From Aestuariivirga sp. (lineage in GTDB: Bacteria; Pseudomonadota; Alphaproteobacteria; Rhizobiales; Aestuariivirgaceae): a stretch of DNA of 45,474 nucleotides. Shown piece by piece: positions 24,007-32,637 of this stretch. Numbering within the stretch: position 1 is the first letter of the stretch; each line of letters opens with the position of its first letter. The stretch lies in NCBI GenBank assembly GCA_030680855.1, contig JAUXUN010000050.1, forward strand, positions 1 to 45,474, in the 5' to 3' direction. A program made the translations under genes and the position numbers. The notes beneath the pieces were generated by a model that was not told the DNA's origin, did no database searches, and worked only from the letters and a program-made list of their open reading frames with translations.

Positions 24007-24036
24007 CTGTCATTCCGGCGAAAGCCGGGAAGACAG
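24007..24036. repeat. Short palindromic repeat, second copy of the TGTCATTCCGG family
   Basis: CTGTC (24007-24011) pairs with GACAG (24032-24036) and TTCCGGC with GCCGGGAA around a GAAA-type loop. The sequence begins like the repeat at 10818-10835. A dispersed intergenic repeat of alphaproteobacteria. Confidence 0.6.
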
Positions 24037-24155
24037 AAGTCGGGGAGTTTTCTCCGCAATCACGAAATCGTCATCAACCTTTCTGCAACCATGCGGAAAA
24101 ACGATCCGTTCCTGTCAGTGTTGGTCAATCGACAACATTCAAACAGGAGTTCCCC

Positions 24156-24698
24156 ATGTTAAAATCATCACTCATTGCCCTTGCACTTGCGCTTGGCGCA
24201 TCATCCGCCTTTGCCGGCATGATGGTTGGCGGCGCTGAAATGTTCCCTGCCAGGAACATCATTGAAAACGCGGTCAACTCCAAGGATCACACGACGCTGG
24301 TGGCCGCCGTCAAGGCCGCGGGCCTGGTTGACACCCTGCAGGGCGATGGCCCCTTCACCGTATTTGCCCCGACCAATGACGCCTTTGGCGCGCTGCCTGC
24401 GGGCACGGTTGATGGCCTTTTGAAGCCGGAAGCAAAAGCCGCCCTGACCAAGGTTCTGACCTGCCATGTGGTTGGCGCCAAGGCGATGTCGGACGCGGTC
24501 ATGAAAATGGTGAAGGATGACGGCGGGGCACACAAGGTGAAAACCGTCGGCGGCTGCGAGATCACGCTGATGCTTGATGGCGGCAAGGTGACTGTGACCG
24601 ATGAAACTGGCGGCATTGCCAATGTGACGATTGCAGACGTCGAGCAGTCAAACGGTGTGATCCATGTGATCGACAAGGTTCTTTTGCCAAAGATGTAA
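24156..24698 (+). CDS. Fasciclin (FAS1) domain secreted protein
   Basis: A 180-residue secreted protein. The signal peptide ends near SSAFA-G (about 20). A single FAS1 domain follows: the H1 motif GPFTVFAPTNDAFGAL (about 65-80), the middle VLTCHVVGAK and the H2 motif IHVIDKVLLPK at the end. FAS1 domains mediate adhesion or matrix interactions. The two cysteines, in LTCHV and GGCEI, could form a disulfide. The start is well supported by AGGAG before ATG 24156. It stands alone, followed by a strong terminator. Confidence 0.9.
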   Translation: MLKSSLIALALALGASSAFAGMMVGGAEMFPARNIIENAVNSKDHTTLVAAVKAAGLVDTLQGDGPFTVFAPTNDAFGALPAGTVDGLLKPEAKAALTKVLTCHVVGAKAMSDAVMKMVKDDGGAHKVKTVGGCEITLMLDGGKVTVTDETGGIANVTIADVEQSNGVIHVIDKVLLPKM

Positions 24699-24719
24699 CA
24701 CGGCGACAGGAGTAGGCGG

Positions 24720-24750
24720 GACCGGGCATTTTTGTGCCCGGTCCTGTTTG
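24720..24750. terminator. Strong intrinsic terminator shared by converging genes
   Basis: GACCGGGCA (24720-24728) and TGCCCGGTC (24735-24743) form a perfect 9-bp GC-rich stem around TTTTTG. It lies between the fasciclin gene and the convergent asd gene and could end both transcripts. Confidence 0.75.
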
Positions 24751-24756
24751 CTTCTA

Positions 24757-25794
24757 TCAGGCGGCTTTCTTGAGCAGCCCGCGGTTGATCAGGCATTCGG
24801 CGATCTGCACGGTGTTGAGTGCTGCGCCCTTGCGCAGGTTGTCGGAGACGACCCAGAGGTTGATGCCGTTCTCGATGGTTGAATCCTCGCGGATGCGGCT
24901 GATGAAGGTGGCGAAATCGCCGACGCATTCAACCGGGGTGACGTAGCCGCCATCCTCGCGCTTGTCGACCACCATGCATCCCGGCGCCTCGCGCAAAATC
25001 TCGCGCACTTCTTCCGCCGAAATCGGCTGCTCGAACTCGATGTTCACCGCTTCCGAGTGGCCGACGAACACCGGCACGCGCACGCAGGTTGCGGTGAGCC
25101 TGATCTTGGGATCGAGAATCTTCTTGGTCTCAACCACCATTTTCCATTCTTCCTTGGTCTCGCCCGAGTCCATGAACACATCGATATGGGGGATTACGTT
25201 GAAGGCGATCTGCTTGGGGAACTTCCTGGGCGTCGGGGCGTCGGTCACAAAGATGCCCTTGGTCTGGTTCCACAGTTCATCGAGGCCTTCCTTGCCGGCG
25301 CCGGAGACGGACTGGTAGGTGGACACCACAACGCGCTTGATCCTGGCCACGTCATGCAGGGGCTTCAGGGCCACGACGAGCTGGGCTGTCGAGCAATTCG
25401 GATTGGCGATGATGTTGCGGCGCTTGTTGCGGGCCATGTATTCGACCAGCACATGGGCGTTCACTTCCGGAACGATCAAGGGCACTTCGGCGTCATAGCG
25501 CCAGCAGGAGGAATTATCGATGACGATGGAGCCAAGCGCTCCGATCCTGGGCGACCATTCCCTGGAGACGGCGGAGCCCGCCGACATCAGCACGAAATCC
25601 ACCTGGGAGAAGTCAAACTGCTCGAGGTCCTTGCACTTCAGGGTCCTGTCGCCGAAGGAGACCTCAACGCCCATGGATTTGCGCGAGGCGATGGCAAAGC
25701 ACTCATCGACGGGGAACTCGCGCTCGGCGAGGATATTCAGCATTTCGCGGCCCACATTGCCCGTGGCGCCGACGACTGCAACCTTGTAACCCAT
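24757..25794 (-). CDS. asd: Aspartate-semialdehyde dehydrogenase
   Basis: A 345-residue enzyme making L-aspartate 4-semialdehyde from aspartyl phosphate with NADPH, for lysine/diaminopimelate, threonine and methionine synthesis. GATGNVGRE (9-17) is the nucleotide-binding turn, Cys134 in NPNCSTAQL is the nucleophile, and GHSEAVNIEFEQP near residue 275 carries the acid-base histidine. The start at 25794 follows AAGGAG by 6 nt. From 25795 to 26091 (about 300 bp) I see no gene and no clear signal except T-runs near 25915-25940. Confidence 0.95.
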   Translation of the reverse strand: MGYKVAVVGATGNVGREMLNILAEREFPVDECFAIASRKSMGVEVSFGDRTLKCKDLEQFDFSQVDFVLMSAGSAVSREWSPRIGALGSIVIDNSSCWRYDAEVPLIVPEVNAHVLVEYMARNKRRNIIANPNCSTAQLVVALKPLHDVARIKRVVVSTYQSVSGAGKEGLDELWNQTKGIFVTDAPTPRKFPKQIAFNVIPHIDVFMDSGETKEEWKMVVETKKILDPKIRLTATCVRVPVFVGHSEAVNIEFEQPISAEEVREILREAPGCMVVDKREDGGYVTPVECVGDFATFISRIREDSTIENGINLWVVSDNLRKGAALNTVQIAECLINRGLLKKAA

Positions 25795-26091
25795 GGAAGT
25801 CTCCTTGATCTGGTCTCTGATCCGCCCGCTCTGGAGCCTTGGGGCTCCGCTTTCGGCATAGGGGTTTTCGGCCACCACCCCCGAGAGCGATGAGGCCGGG
25901 GATGAGGCTAGACGGTTTTTTTAGTTGGTTTTTTGAAAGTGGCGGAAAGGCGAGCCTGGCCTGCGATTGCGGGGGCAATCCGGTCTGAACGCATCGCTGA
26001 AACGGCGATAGTCATGATGGGCCTTTGTTTCCTGGTTCGGGCGGTTTCTAGCAGGTCGCCGCGCCCTGTCAACGGGGGGCCGAATTGGGGC

Positions 26092-26120
26092 TTGGCAGGG
26101 CGTTGCGTCTTGGCTATTCA
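26092..26120 (+). promoter_or_regulatory. Promoter of the tRNA-Ser gene
   Basis: TTGGCA (26092-26097), an exact 17-nt spacer and TATTCA (26115-26120) form a good sigma-70-type promoter 31 nt before the tRNA 5' end. Confidence 0.6.
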
Positions 26121-26150
26121 GCGGGGGCGACCACGGGCTTTAGGGCATGC

Positions 26151-26240
26151 GGAGAGGTGGCAGAGTGGTCGATCGCGTCGCACTCGAAATGCGAAGTACG
26201 CGCAAGCGTACCGGGGGTTCGAATCCCTCCCTCTCCGCCA
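26151..26240 (+). tRNA. tRNA-Ser (anticodon CGA)
   Basis: Ninety bases including an encoded CCA end. The acceptor stem GGAGAGG pairs with CCTCTCC. The anticodon CGA is at 26185-26187 in a GCACT-CGAAA-TGC loop context, which decodes UCG. A long variable arm (TACGCGCAAGCGTA) marks it as class II serine tRNA, and the T-loop GGTTCGAATCC is intact. Confidence 0.96.
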
Positions 26241-26346
26241 ATAAACGTAACCAACCTATTGATATGGCTGAATATCTTAGGCATGCTCACGCCGCCCCCA
26301 TATGGGAATGCACTGGCGCAAATGGTCAGCTGCGGTTCAGAAACGC

Positions 26347-27249
26347 TTATTCCAGCGGGCCGGCGGCAATTCCCTGCCAACGCATGAAGGCGGGAAGGTC
26401 CATGGCCGCGCCATTGCGCTCATTGTCCTGCAAGCTGTCGCTTCCGAAGGTATAGGTCGCGCCGAACTGGATCGTGTGGCTGTCGATAGGCCCTGCAGTG
26501 TCGTCCTGATCTGCAAAGTCACCTCTGTAGCCCACATAGAAGGCCCCCGGCCAGAAGTCAAAACGGTGTTGCAAGCGGGCGCCGACCGACCAGATATCCA
26601 TGTCATCATTGTCGTCATCCATCTCGCCACTCACATAGGCGGCTTCGGCCTGGATTAGCGTGTCAGCGCCGAAATAATGGCGGACCACGCCACGCGCGAA
26701 CAGGGCATCGCGGATCATGTCAACATCGTCGCTGCGTTCACTGTCCAGCCAGCCTGCCTGAAGATAGAATGTCCAGTCCCCCTGATAAAGCTGCGCCTCG
26801 GCGCCGGCGATATAATTCAACCCACCATCATCGCCGCCGCTGTCATTCGCAATGCTGACATCCCCCAAGGCGCCAAACACCCCCAGAGCCCCCATGTCGC
26901 TGCGCCCGTAGAGATGCAGACCGCCGCCGATCTGGCTTTGGTAGCTGTCGTCCGCATCACCATCGATCCAGGCATAATCTCCAAAAATATCGCCCTGGAT
27001 ATTCAAGTATTCGCCTGCTTCGACGTTGATGCGCCCCACTGCGCCGGTCGTGGAGAAGGAATCTTCTTCTTCAGAGTCAAGCGCTCCCCCGCTGAGGAAG
27101 CTGTAGCCGCTCTGTGATTCAAGCAGGAAGCGCACTGCAGGTCCGGCGCTGGTATCTGTGGTAGCATCCGCTGCGTGTGCGGCGCCTTGCAGGGCCGTGC
27201 CGGCTAGAGTTGAAATCACAAACAGCTTAAAAACCGAGTTGCTATCCAT
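26347..27249 (-). CDS. Probable outer-membrane beta-barrel protein
   Basis: A 300-residue protein with a signal peptide (about 1-26, ending AAHA-AD). The mature chain is rich in alternating aromatic and glycine strands separated by acidic turns (DGDADDSYQ, DDDNDDMD, DSGGDDGG), as in small outer-membrane porins; strands such as YFGADTLIQAEAAYVSG and GAFYVGYRGDFAD are typical. The C-terminus does not end in the usual aromatic residue, so the last strand may be internal (TIQFGATYTFG). The start at 27249 follows AGGGAG. The many Asp-rich loops could bind calcium. No specific family assigned. Confidence 0.68.
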   Translation of the reverse strand: MDSNSVFKLFVISTLAGTALQGAAHAADATTDTSAGPAVRFLLESQSGYSFLSGGALDSEEEDSFSTTGAVGRINVEAGEYLNIQGDIFGDYAWIDGDADDSYQSQIGGGLHLYGRSDMGALGVFGALGDVSIANDSGGDDGGLNYIAGAEAQLYQGDWTFYLQAGWLDSERSDDVDMIRDALFARGVVRHYFGADTLIQAEAAYVSGEMDDDNDDMDIWSVGARLQHRFDFWPGAFYVGYRGDFADQDDTAGPIDSHTIQFGATYTFGSDSLQDNERNGAAMDLPAFMRWQGIAAGPLE

Positions 27250-27404
27250 TGGTGTGGCTCCCTGCGCTGGATTCGTGTGGCAAAGTTTACTCAGAAGACC
27301 GTGATGAAACAAGCGGCACGGACAAGCGGGACGCGGTGCCGCGCCGATTTCCGTGGCTCGTGATATCTGCGCAACAAATAGTGCAGACAATCGGATATAT
27401 CCCC

Positions 27405-27448
27405 TTGACAATCTATTCCTATTGAGCTCATATGTTCCTGTTTTGTTC
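27405..27448 (+). promoter_or_regulatory. Promoter with LexA (SOS) box
   Basis: TTGACA (27405-27410) is the likely -35. The LexA box GTTC-N7-GTTC is exact (GTTC 27434-27437, CTGTTTT, GTTC 27445-27448) and matches the alphaproteobacterial consensus GTTCN7GTTC. It covers the -10/+1 zone, as expected for repression. The next start codon is 23 nt downstream. Confidence 0.72.
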
Positions 27449-27470
27449 AGTATGAATGATAGGAAGCATC

Positions 27471-28172
27471 ATGGACTGGAAGATCGACTGGGACCTGGCC
27501 ATCAAACGCAACAGCGACGCGCTCAAAGTGATAGTTGAAACGCTGTTCGCCCTGCTGGGGCTTGACGGCACAGATGCGGTTTCGCGGATTCCGCCGTCCC
27601 TGCACCGCGCCGTGCTGCGTGTCCTCCGTCCCGCCGAATCCGCCCTGCGCCGCCTGATTGTCATCGCGGCGCGCGGTGTCGTGGTGGAGCTGGCGCCGTC
27701 GCGGCCCATGCCCAAGGGACTTGTCATCGGAAAGGGCGGCGGGCCTTCCCTCCCCGCCTTCCAGCTCTACGATACGCGGAAAGATTTTCCGGAGCTGCGT
27801 GAGCCCCGGGTAAAATATTCGAAATATCCGCCGCGCATCCACTTCTTCGGGCCCGGTTCCAAGGTCGACGACCTGTGGCCCTCGCGTCCGCCCAAGCCCG
27901 CTGCTGCGCCGCCAGACGGCCTGGTGAATGCCCAGCGCATCGCCCGCCGGCTCGAGGCCCTCAGGCTGGCGCTCGATGATCTGCCGCGCCAGGCCAAGCG
28001 CCTGGCCCGCTGGCGGCTCCGGCGCGAGAGGGAAAAAGCCCCGAAGTTCCGCTCGCCGCTGCGCCCGGGCCGTCCGCCCGGTTCCCGCCGGAAGCCCGCG
28101 CACGAGGTCGATGAAATCCTCAACGAATGCCACGGGCTGGCCTGGGAGGCGCTGAAGCCCGACACGACCTGA
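27471..28172 (+). CDS. Unknown protein under probable LexA control
   Basis: A 233-residue cytosolic protein of unknown function. The start at 27471 has AGGAAG just upstream; an ATG at 27456 is also in frame. The chain starts with an amphipathic part (MDWKIDWDLAIKRNSDALK), then a segment of predicted helices to about 100, a proline-rich middle, and a strongly basic C-terminal third (RQAKRLARWRLRRERE, LRPGRPPGSRRK) that could bind nucleic acid. No enzyme motif is visible. The LexA box in its promoter suggests that it is made after DNA damage. It is convergent with the permease gene. Confidence 0.65.
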   Translation: MDWKIDWDLAIKRNSDALKVIVETLFALLGLDGTDAVSRIPPSLHRAVLRVLRPAESALRRLIVIAARGVVVELAPSRPMPKGLVIGKGGGPSLPAFQLYDTRKDFPELREPRVKYSKYPPRIHFFGPGSKVDDLWPSRPPKPAAAPPDGLVNAQRIARRLEALRLALDDLPRQAKRLARWRLRREREKAPKFRSPLRPGRPPGSRRKPAHEVDEILNECHGLAWEALKPDTT

Positions 28173-28297
28173 ACTGCTGCCCGCGCAAAAGCAGAAACCG
28201 TCCGTCCACGGATTAATATGATTCGCGGTGCCGCGGCTCTTACGATGGACGCGGTCGCAGTTATCGGCGTGCGCCAGATCACCACGGAGTATTTTTT

Positions 28298-29143
28298 TCA
28301 GTTGTGCTGCTTCGGAGTTTCGCTTTTCCCGGCGAGCCGTCTTCCCCGCCTCTCGAGCAACTGGACCGCCAGCAGCAGCAAGGCGGACAGCACGATCAGC
28401 AGCGTGGCCACTGCCGCGATGCCCGGGCTTACATATTCCCGCACCCCGCTGAAAATCTGCCGGGGCAAGGTGCGCTGCGTCGGTGCTGCCAGAAACAGGG
28501 TTACGACGATTTCATCGAAAGACGTGACGAATGCAAACAGGCCGCCAGACGCAATGCCGGGAAAGATGATGGGCAATGTCACGCGCCGGAAGGTCTTCAC
28601 GGGCGGCGCGCCCAGCGTTGCCGCGGCGCGCAGCAGGTTGTTGTCAAAGCCTTCGAGCGAAGCCAGAACCGTGATGACGACGAAGGGCACGGCGAGCACC
28701 GTGTGCGCCAGGATGAGCCCGAGATAGGTGCCGCTCAGGCCAATACCGGCGAAATGGAAATACATGCCGACGGCGGTGATCACGATCGGGATCAGCAATG
28801 GCGAGAGGATGACACCGATGATGGCGGGTTTCAGCGCGAAATTCATCCGCGAGAGGCCCGTGGCCGCAAGGGTGCCCAGGGCCATGGCAAGCGCGGTGGA
28901 TGAAAGCCCGATAAAAAGGCTGTTTTTCGCCGCATCGATCCACGCATCGCCTCTGAGGATATTCTGATACCATCGCAGCGACAGGCCGGGGAACGGAAAG
29001 ACGAGCAGATTGCCGGCGGTAAACGACATCGGAATGATGACGAAGATTGGCAGGACGAGAAAGCCGAGCACGACAAAGCAGACGCCGCGGGACAGGATGT
29101 ACCAGAAGCGGTCCTCGGCGGATGCGTGATGGGGCAGGCTCAT
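28298..29143 (-). CDS. ABC transporter permease, PotC-like
   Basis: A 281-residue inner-membrane permease with six predicted helices and the cytoplasmic EAA-type loop AAATLGAPPVKTFRRVTLP (about 190-208). The family is the spermidine/putrescine/2-aminoethylphosphonate type; the N-terminus (VIIPMSFTAGNLLVFPFP) is characteristic. It begins 3 bp after the PotB-like gene and pairs with it. No ATP-binding subunit gene is found in the window. Confidence 0.88.
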   Translation of the reverse strand: MSLPHHASAEDRFWYILSRGVCFVVLGFLVLPIFVIIPMSFTAGNLLVFPFPGLSLRWYQNILRGDAWIDAAKNSLFIGLSSTALAMALGTLAATGLSRMNFALKPAIIGVILSPLLIPIVITAVGMYFHFAGIGLSGTYLGLILAHTVLAVPFVVITVLASLEGFDNNLLRAAATLGAPPVKTFRRVTLPIIFPGIASGGLFAFVTSFDEIVVTLFLAAPTQRTLPRQIFSGVREYVSPGIAAVATLLIVLSALLLLAVQLLERRGRRLAGKSETPKQHN

Positions 29144-29146
29144 GTG

Positions 29147-30412
29147 CTACCTCATGAAATGGCTGAGTTTCACCAGCCTGCTGAACAGAACGAGCAGGAT
29201 GATGGTTGTGACAAGCAGCATGAGGCCGAGCGCCGAGGCCATACCCCAGTTGACCACCTCGTTGACATGATAAGTAATCATGTAGCTGAGCATCTGGTCG
29301 CGCGGACCGCCGACCAGCGCCGGCGTGATGTAATAGCCGAGCGCCAGTATGAAAACGAACATGAGGCCGGCACCGATTCCAGGCATGGTCTGCGGCAGGT
29401 AAACCCGCAGGAAGGCAATGCGCCGGTTTGCCCCCAATGAATGCGCAGCCCGCATGTGGCTCTCGGGGACCGACTTCATCACGCTGTAAAGCGGAAGGAT
29501 CATGTAGGGCAGAAGCACATGGGACATCGCCACGAGAGTTCCAAAGCGGTTGAATATCAGTTCCAGCGGCCGCTGGATGATGCCCGCGAATTGCAGCAAG
29601 CCATTCAGCGGGCCATTGCCCTGCAGGATGATGATCCAGGCCGTGGTCCGCACCAGAAGAGATGTCCAGAACGGCAGCAACACGGCGATCATCAGAATCC
29701 CGGCGATGAAGGGCGAAAGCCTTGTCAGCACATAGGCGGTGGGATAGCCGAGCAGCAGGCAAATGACAGCAACGGTCAGGCTGATCTCAAAGGTTCTGAA
29801 GAGGAGTGGAATGTAAAGGCGCTGTTCCGGCGGCTGCCGGATGATTTGGCCATCACGATCCTGTTTCAAATCGCCCGCCGCCAGCACGAACGCGGCGGTG
29901 AGCGGGCCTGTCTGGTATTTGAGGACGGCCCAATAGTCAGGGTCAAGCCAGCGCTTGTCGATCTCAACCAGAGTTTCCTTCCATGAGGGCGGCGCTTCAT
30001 CCGGCAGGCGGTTTGCCGTTTTCATGAGCAGGCTGCGGAAACCTTCCTCGAAATTGTTGAGGTTGCGGGCAATGACCGCCAATTCGCTTGAGCCGGGAAT
30101 TGCTTTTAGGTCAGCCACCAGCGCCGCGTAGGCCGCATCGGGAACATCGGCTGGCGAGATCCAGTACTCAAGCGCTGCATTGGTCTGGGGGAAGCTGCGG
30201 TGCAACAGGCCGTTGTCAACCGAACGGTACATGAACAGCAGGATGGGCACGATAAAGGCAAACACGAGCAGGGCCATCAGCGGCAGGACGAGAACCGAAT
30301 TGCGGAGCGCGCTCAGGCGCTGCGAACGGCGGACGGACTTCCGGACGCCGTTTGCATCGCGCAGGGCCGCGGCGGGGCTTTTGGCTGCAGGGCTGGTTCT
30401 CTCAAATTGCAT
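29147..30412 (-). CDS. ABC transporter permease, PotB-like with periplasmic insertion
   Basis: A 421-residue permease, longer than the usual PotB of about 280-310. After the first helix (about 40-60) comes a periplasmic loop of about 130 residues (roughly 66-198), then five helices. The EAA motif is AAHSLGANRRIAFLRVYLP (about 320-338). It partners the PotC-like gene. The likely substrate is a cationic amine or amino acid derivative. The ATG at 30412 has no visible ribosome site, and a GTGATCAC operator lies just 12 nt upstream, so the transcript may be leaderless. Confidence 0.87.
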   Translation of the reverse strand: MQFERTSPAAKSPAAALRDANGVRKSVRRSQRLSALRNSVLVLPLMALLVFAFIVPILLFMYRSVDNGLLHRSFPQTNAALEYWISPADVPDAAYAALVADLKAIPGSSELAVIARNLNNFEEGFRSLLMKTANRLPDEAPPSWKETLVEIDKRWLDPDYWAVLKYQTGPLTAAFVLAAGDLKQDRDGQIIRQPPEQRLYIPLLFRTFEISLTVAVICLLLGYPTAYVLTRLSPFIAGILMIAVLLPFWTSLLVRTTAWIIILQGNGPLNGLLQFAGIIQRPLELIFNRFGTLVAMSHVLLPYMILPLYSVMKSVPESHMRAAHSLGANRRIAFLRVYLPQTMPGIGAGLMFVFILALGYYITPALVGGPRDQMLSYMITYHVNEVVNWGMASALGLMLLVTTIILLVLFSRLVKLSHFMR

Positions 30413-30421
30413 TTGCGTTTT

Positions 30422-30432
30422 TTGTGATCACT
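30422..30432. promoter_or_regulatory. GntR-type operator, first copy
   Basis: TTGTGATCACT, with the 8-bp palindrome GTGATCAC at 30424-30431, lies between the PotB-like start (30412) and the regulator start (30493). The same core occurs in a perfect 18-bp palindrome at 33765-33782. It resembles FadR/VanR-type operators and probably binds the adjacent regulator. Confidence 0.6.
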
Positions 30433-30492
30433 CATTACAAGCAGCTAGGCTTCATTCACCAGAAGCGGGCTAACGGACGGGCAAATCAATAA

Positions 30493-31197
30493 ATGTCAGC
30501 ATTATCGCGCAAAATTCAGCATGTTTCTGATGAATCCGAGTCGGGGTTCGATGTTCCAAAGCTCAGCCGTAGCACGCTGAATGAAGAAGTCTATGAGCAG
30601 CTCAAGCAAGCGCTCATCTCCGGGAAAATAGCCCCGGGTTCCACCATGACGATCCGTTCGCTTGCCAGTTCCTTCGGCATCAGCGTGATGCCGGTGCGCG
30701 AGGCGCTGCGCCGGCTGGTTGCCGAGCACGTGCTGACGCTTCTGCCAAACCGCAGTGTCTCCCTGCCGGTGTTCACCCGCGAACGCTTCAACGAGATCAC
30801 GCGCATCCGCACCTCGCTCGAAGGCCTGGCCGCGGAGGAGGGTGCGCGCCACGTGACTCCCAAAATGCTGACCCACATGACTCATTTGACGAGCCTGATG
30901 GAGGCCAAGACGGCAGTCAGCCATACGGACACTTTGGCGTGGAACCGCGAGTTCCATTTCACGCTTTATACCGCCTCTAAGATGCCCACCCTGGTCAAGA
31001 TGATTGAATCGCTGTGGCTTCAGGCCGGCCCCTTGCTGCACCTGCAGCAGCGCGTCTTCGCCGCGCAGAAGCAACCGGTCTATGTGCAGCACCATCGCGC
31101 CATTCAGGCGATCAAATCCGGCAAGCCGGCCCAGGTGCGCGATGCAATCGTGGGCGACATCGAAGACGCCGCTGAAATCATCAGCGCGGCCCTGTAG
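30493..31197 (+). CDS. GntR-family regulator, FadR/FCD subfamily
   Basis: A 234-residue repressor or activator. The winged helix at about 26-92 reads EEVYEQLKQALISGKIAPGS, IRSLASSFGISVMPVREALR, then VLTLLPNRSVSLPVF. The C-terminal FCD ligand domain (about 100-225) has the typical histidine in WNREFHFTLYTASKMP and later HHRAIQAIKSG, which usually bind a metal and an organic acid. It is divergent from the permeases and convergent with the aminotransferase. The palindromes at 30424 and 33765 are likely its sites. The effector is probably the imported compound or a keto-acid intermediate. Confidence 0.9.
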   Translation: MSALSRKIQHVSDESESGFDVPKLSRSTLNEEVYEQLKQALISGKIAPGSTMTIRSLASSFGISVMPVREALRRLVAEHVLTLLPNRSVSLPVFTRERFNEITRIRTSLEGLAAEEGARHVTPKMLTHMTHLTSLMEAKTAVSHTDTLAWNREFHFTLYTASKMPTLVKMIESLWLQAGPLLHLQQRVFAAQKQPVYVQHHRAIQAIKSGKPAQVRDAIVGDIEDAAEIISAAL

Positions 31198-31202
31198 CGT
31201 CG

Positions 31203-32564
31203 TCATCGGTTGAATACGGCTTTGAACAGGTTTTTCCGGCTCACTAGGAATTCATCCACCGCAGCTGCAAGCTTGTCCGTTTCCGCTTCGGTCGTTTCAA
31301 CCGACAGGTTTCCCATGATGCGGCGGGCGATATAGATGCCGCCGTCGATCATATCGAGGTGAAACAGTTTTTTGAGGTCGGCCATTTCACCCTCGCGGCC
31401 TTCTTCACAGCGATCAAGGTCGTCGATGTTGCGCAGCGTTCCCTCATGAAAATGAATGCCAAAGATCGATCCAAACCCCGTGACAACCATCGGCAGCGCG
31501 TGTTTGGAGGCAAGGCCGTTGAGTTTCACCCGCAGCCGGTCGCCAAGCTCGTTCATGCGGTCGGACGCCTCCTGGGTGAGAATTTTGCTCAGCGCCACGT
31601 AGCCGGCAGACATGGCCACCACATTGTTATTGAAGGTGCCGCCGTGCGGGAATGCTCCTGGCTTTGACGGATCAAACCGACGCATGATGCCGGCTCGCCC
31701 GCCAAACGCGCCGATGGTGAGGCCGCCTGCAATGTATTTGCCAAGTGTTACGAGGTCGGGCTTCACGCCGAAATGCGCCTGCAACCCGCCGAAATGAACC
31801 CGCGATGTCATGACTTCATCGAAAATCAGCAGCACACCATGCTGTTCGGTTGCTTCGCGAAGCGCTGCGATAAAGGCGGGTGTGGCGGGCAAGGCACCGG
31901 CTCCGCCCTGCATGGGCTCAACGATCACGGCGGCAAGCTTGCCCGCGTGCCTGGCAATGTCGGAAGCCGCTTTTTCGGGATCATTGAACGTTGAGGTGAT
32001 AACCGGGAATGGCATGTTGAGCGGCGAGGGCCCGTGGCTGAAATAGAAGATGCTGCCATGGTAGGCGCCATTGAAGATCATGATGGCGTCCTTGCCGGAC
32101 ACTGCCCGAGCCGTGGCCATGGCGAGAAGGTTTGCCTCGGTGCCGGAATTGCAGAAGCGCAAAAGCTCCATGGCGGGAAAACGCTTCCGCAATTCTCCGG
32201 AAAGCTTCACTTCATGCTCGGTTGGCGCGCCGAAATTCAGGCCCTGTGCGATTGTCCGGGAAATTGTCTCGGCAATGAGGGCGTTGGAATGACCGAAGAC
32301 CCCGGCGGTGTATTCATTGATGAAGTCGATATAGCTGTGGCCGTCAACATCGGTAAGCCGACTTCCTTCACCTTTGGCGATATAGAGGGGAAATGGCGAG
32401 TAATGCACCGTGGTCCGCGTATTGCCGCCGGGCAAATGACCTTGGGCTTCTTCGCTGAGTTTTGCGCTGCGAGGATTGGCCGCCACGTAGCGGGCTTCCG
32501 CATCGCGCAGCACGGACGGCAGTTCCTCGTTTCGCAACGCATGCGCCAAGGCTGAATGTGTCAT
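31203..32564 (-). CDS. Class III aminotransferase, beta-amino-acid (VpAT/GSA) type
   Basis: A 453-residue PLP enzyme. The Schiff-base lysine is Lys276 in TLGKYIAGG, Asp249 in LIFDEVMTSR holds the pyridine nitrogen, and YHG (168-170) stacks on the cofactor. Segments such as FINEYTAGVFGHS, NSGTEANLLA and GTFNNNVVAMSAGY are very like the Variovorax beta-phenylalanine aminotransferase as I remember it, including the Arg (Arg50 in GGNTRTTV) that binds the beta-amino-acid carboxylate there. It is therefore more likely to convert a beta-amino acid to a beta-keto acid than to make aminolevulinate. The start at 32564 follows GGAG. It lies downstream of the binding-protein gene on the same strand. Confidence 0.87.
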   Translation of the reverse strand: MTHSALAHALRNEELPSVLRDAEARYVAANPRSAKLSEEAQGHLPGGNTRTTVHYSPFPLYIAKGEGSRLTDVDGHSYIDFINEYTAGVFGHSNALIAETISRTIAQGLNFGAPTEHEVKLSGELRKRFPAMELLRFCNSGTEANLLAMATARAVSGKDAIMIFNGAYHGSIFYFSHGPSPLNMPFPVITSTFNDPEKAASDIARHAGKLAAVIVEPMQGGAGALPATPAFIAALREATEQHGVLLIFDEVMTSRVHFGGLQAHFGVKPDLVTLGKYIAGGLTIGAFGGRAGIMRRFDPSKPGAFPHGGTFNNNVVAMSAGYVALSKILTQEASDRMNELGDRLRVKLNGLASKHALPMVVTGFGSIFGIHFHEGTLRNIDDLDRCEEGREGEMADLKKLFHLDMIDGGIYIARRIMGNLSVETTEAETDKLAAAVDEFLVSRKNLFKAVFNR

Positions 32565-32637
32565 GGATACTCCATCTGACGGCGGGAGAACGCAAACGGC
32601 GGGCAGCCATGATGGATGCCCGCCCGGATGCTGATGG

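Noticed and set aside
31203-32564. hemL, glutamate-1-semialdehyde aminomutase
   Set aside because: Alphaproteobacteria normally make aminolevulinate by HemA synthase, and the sequence segments and catabolic context point to a beta-amino acid aminotransferase.
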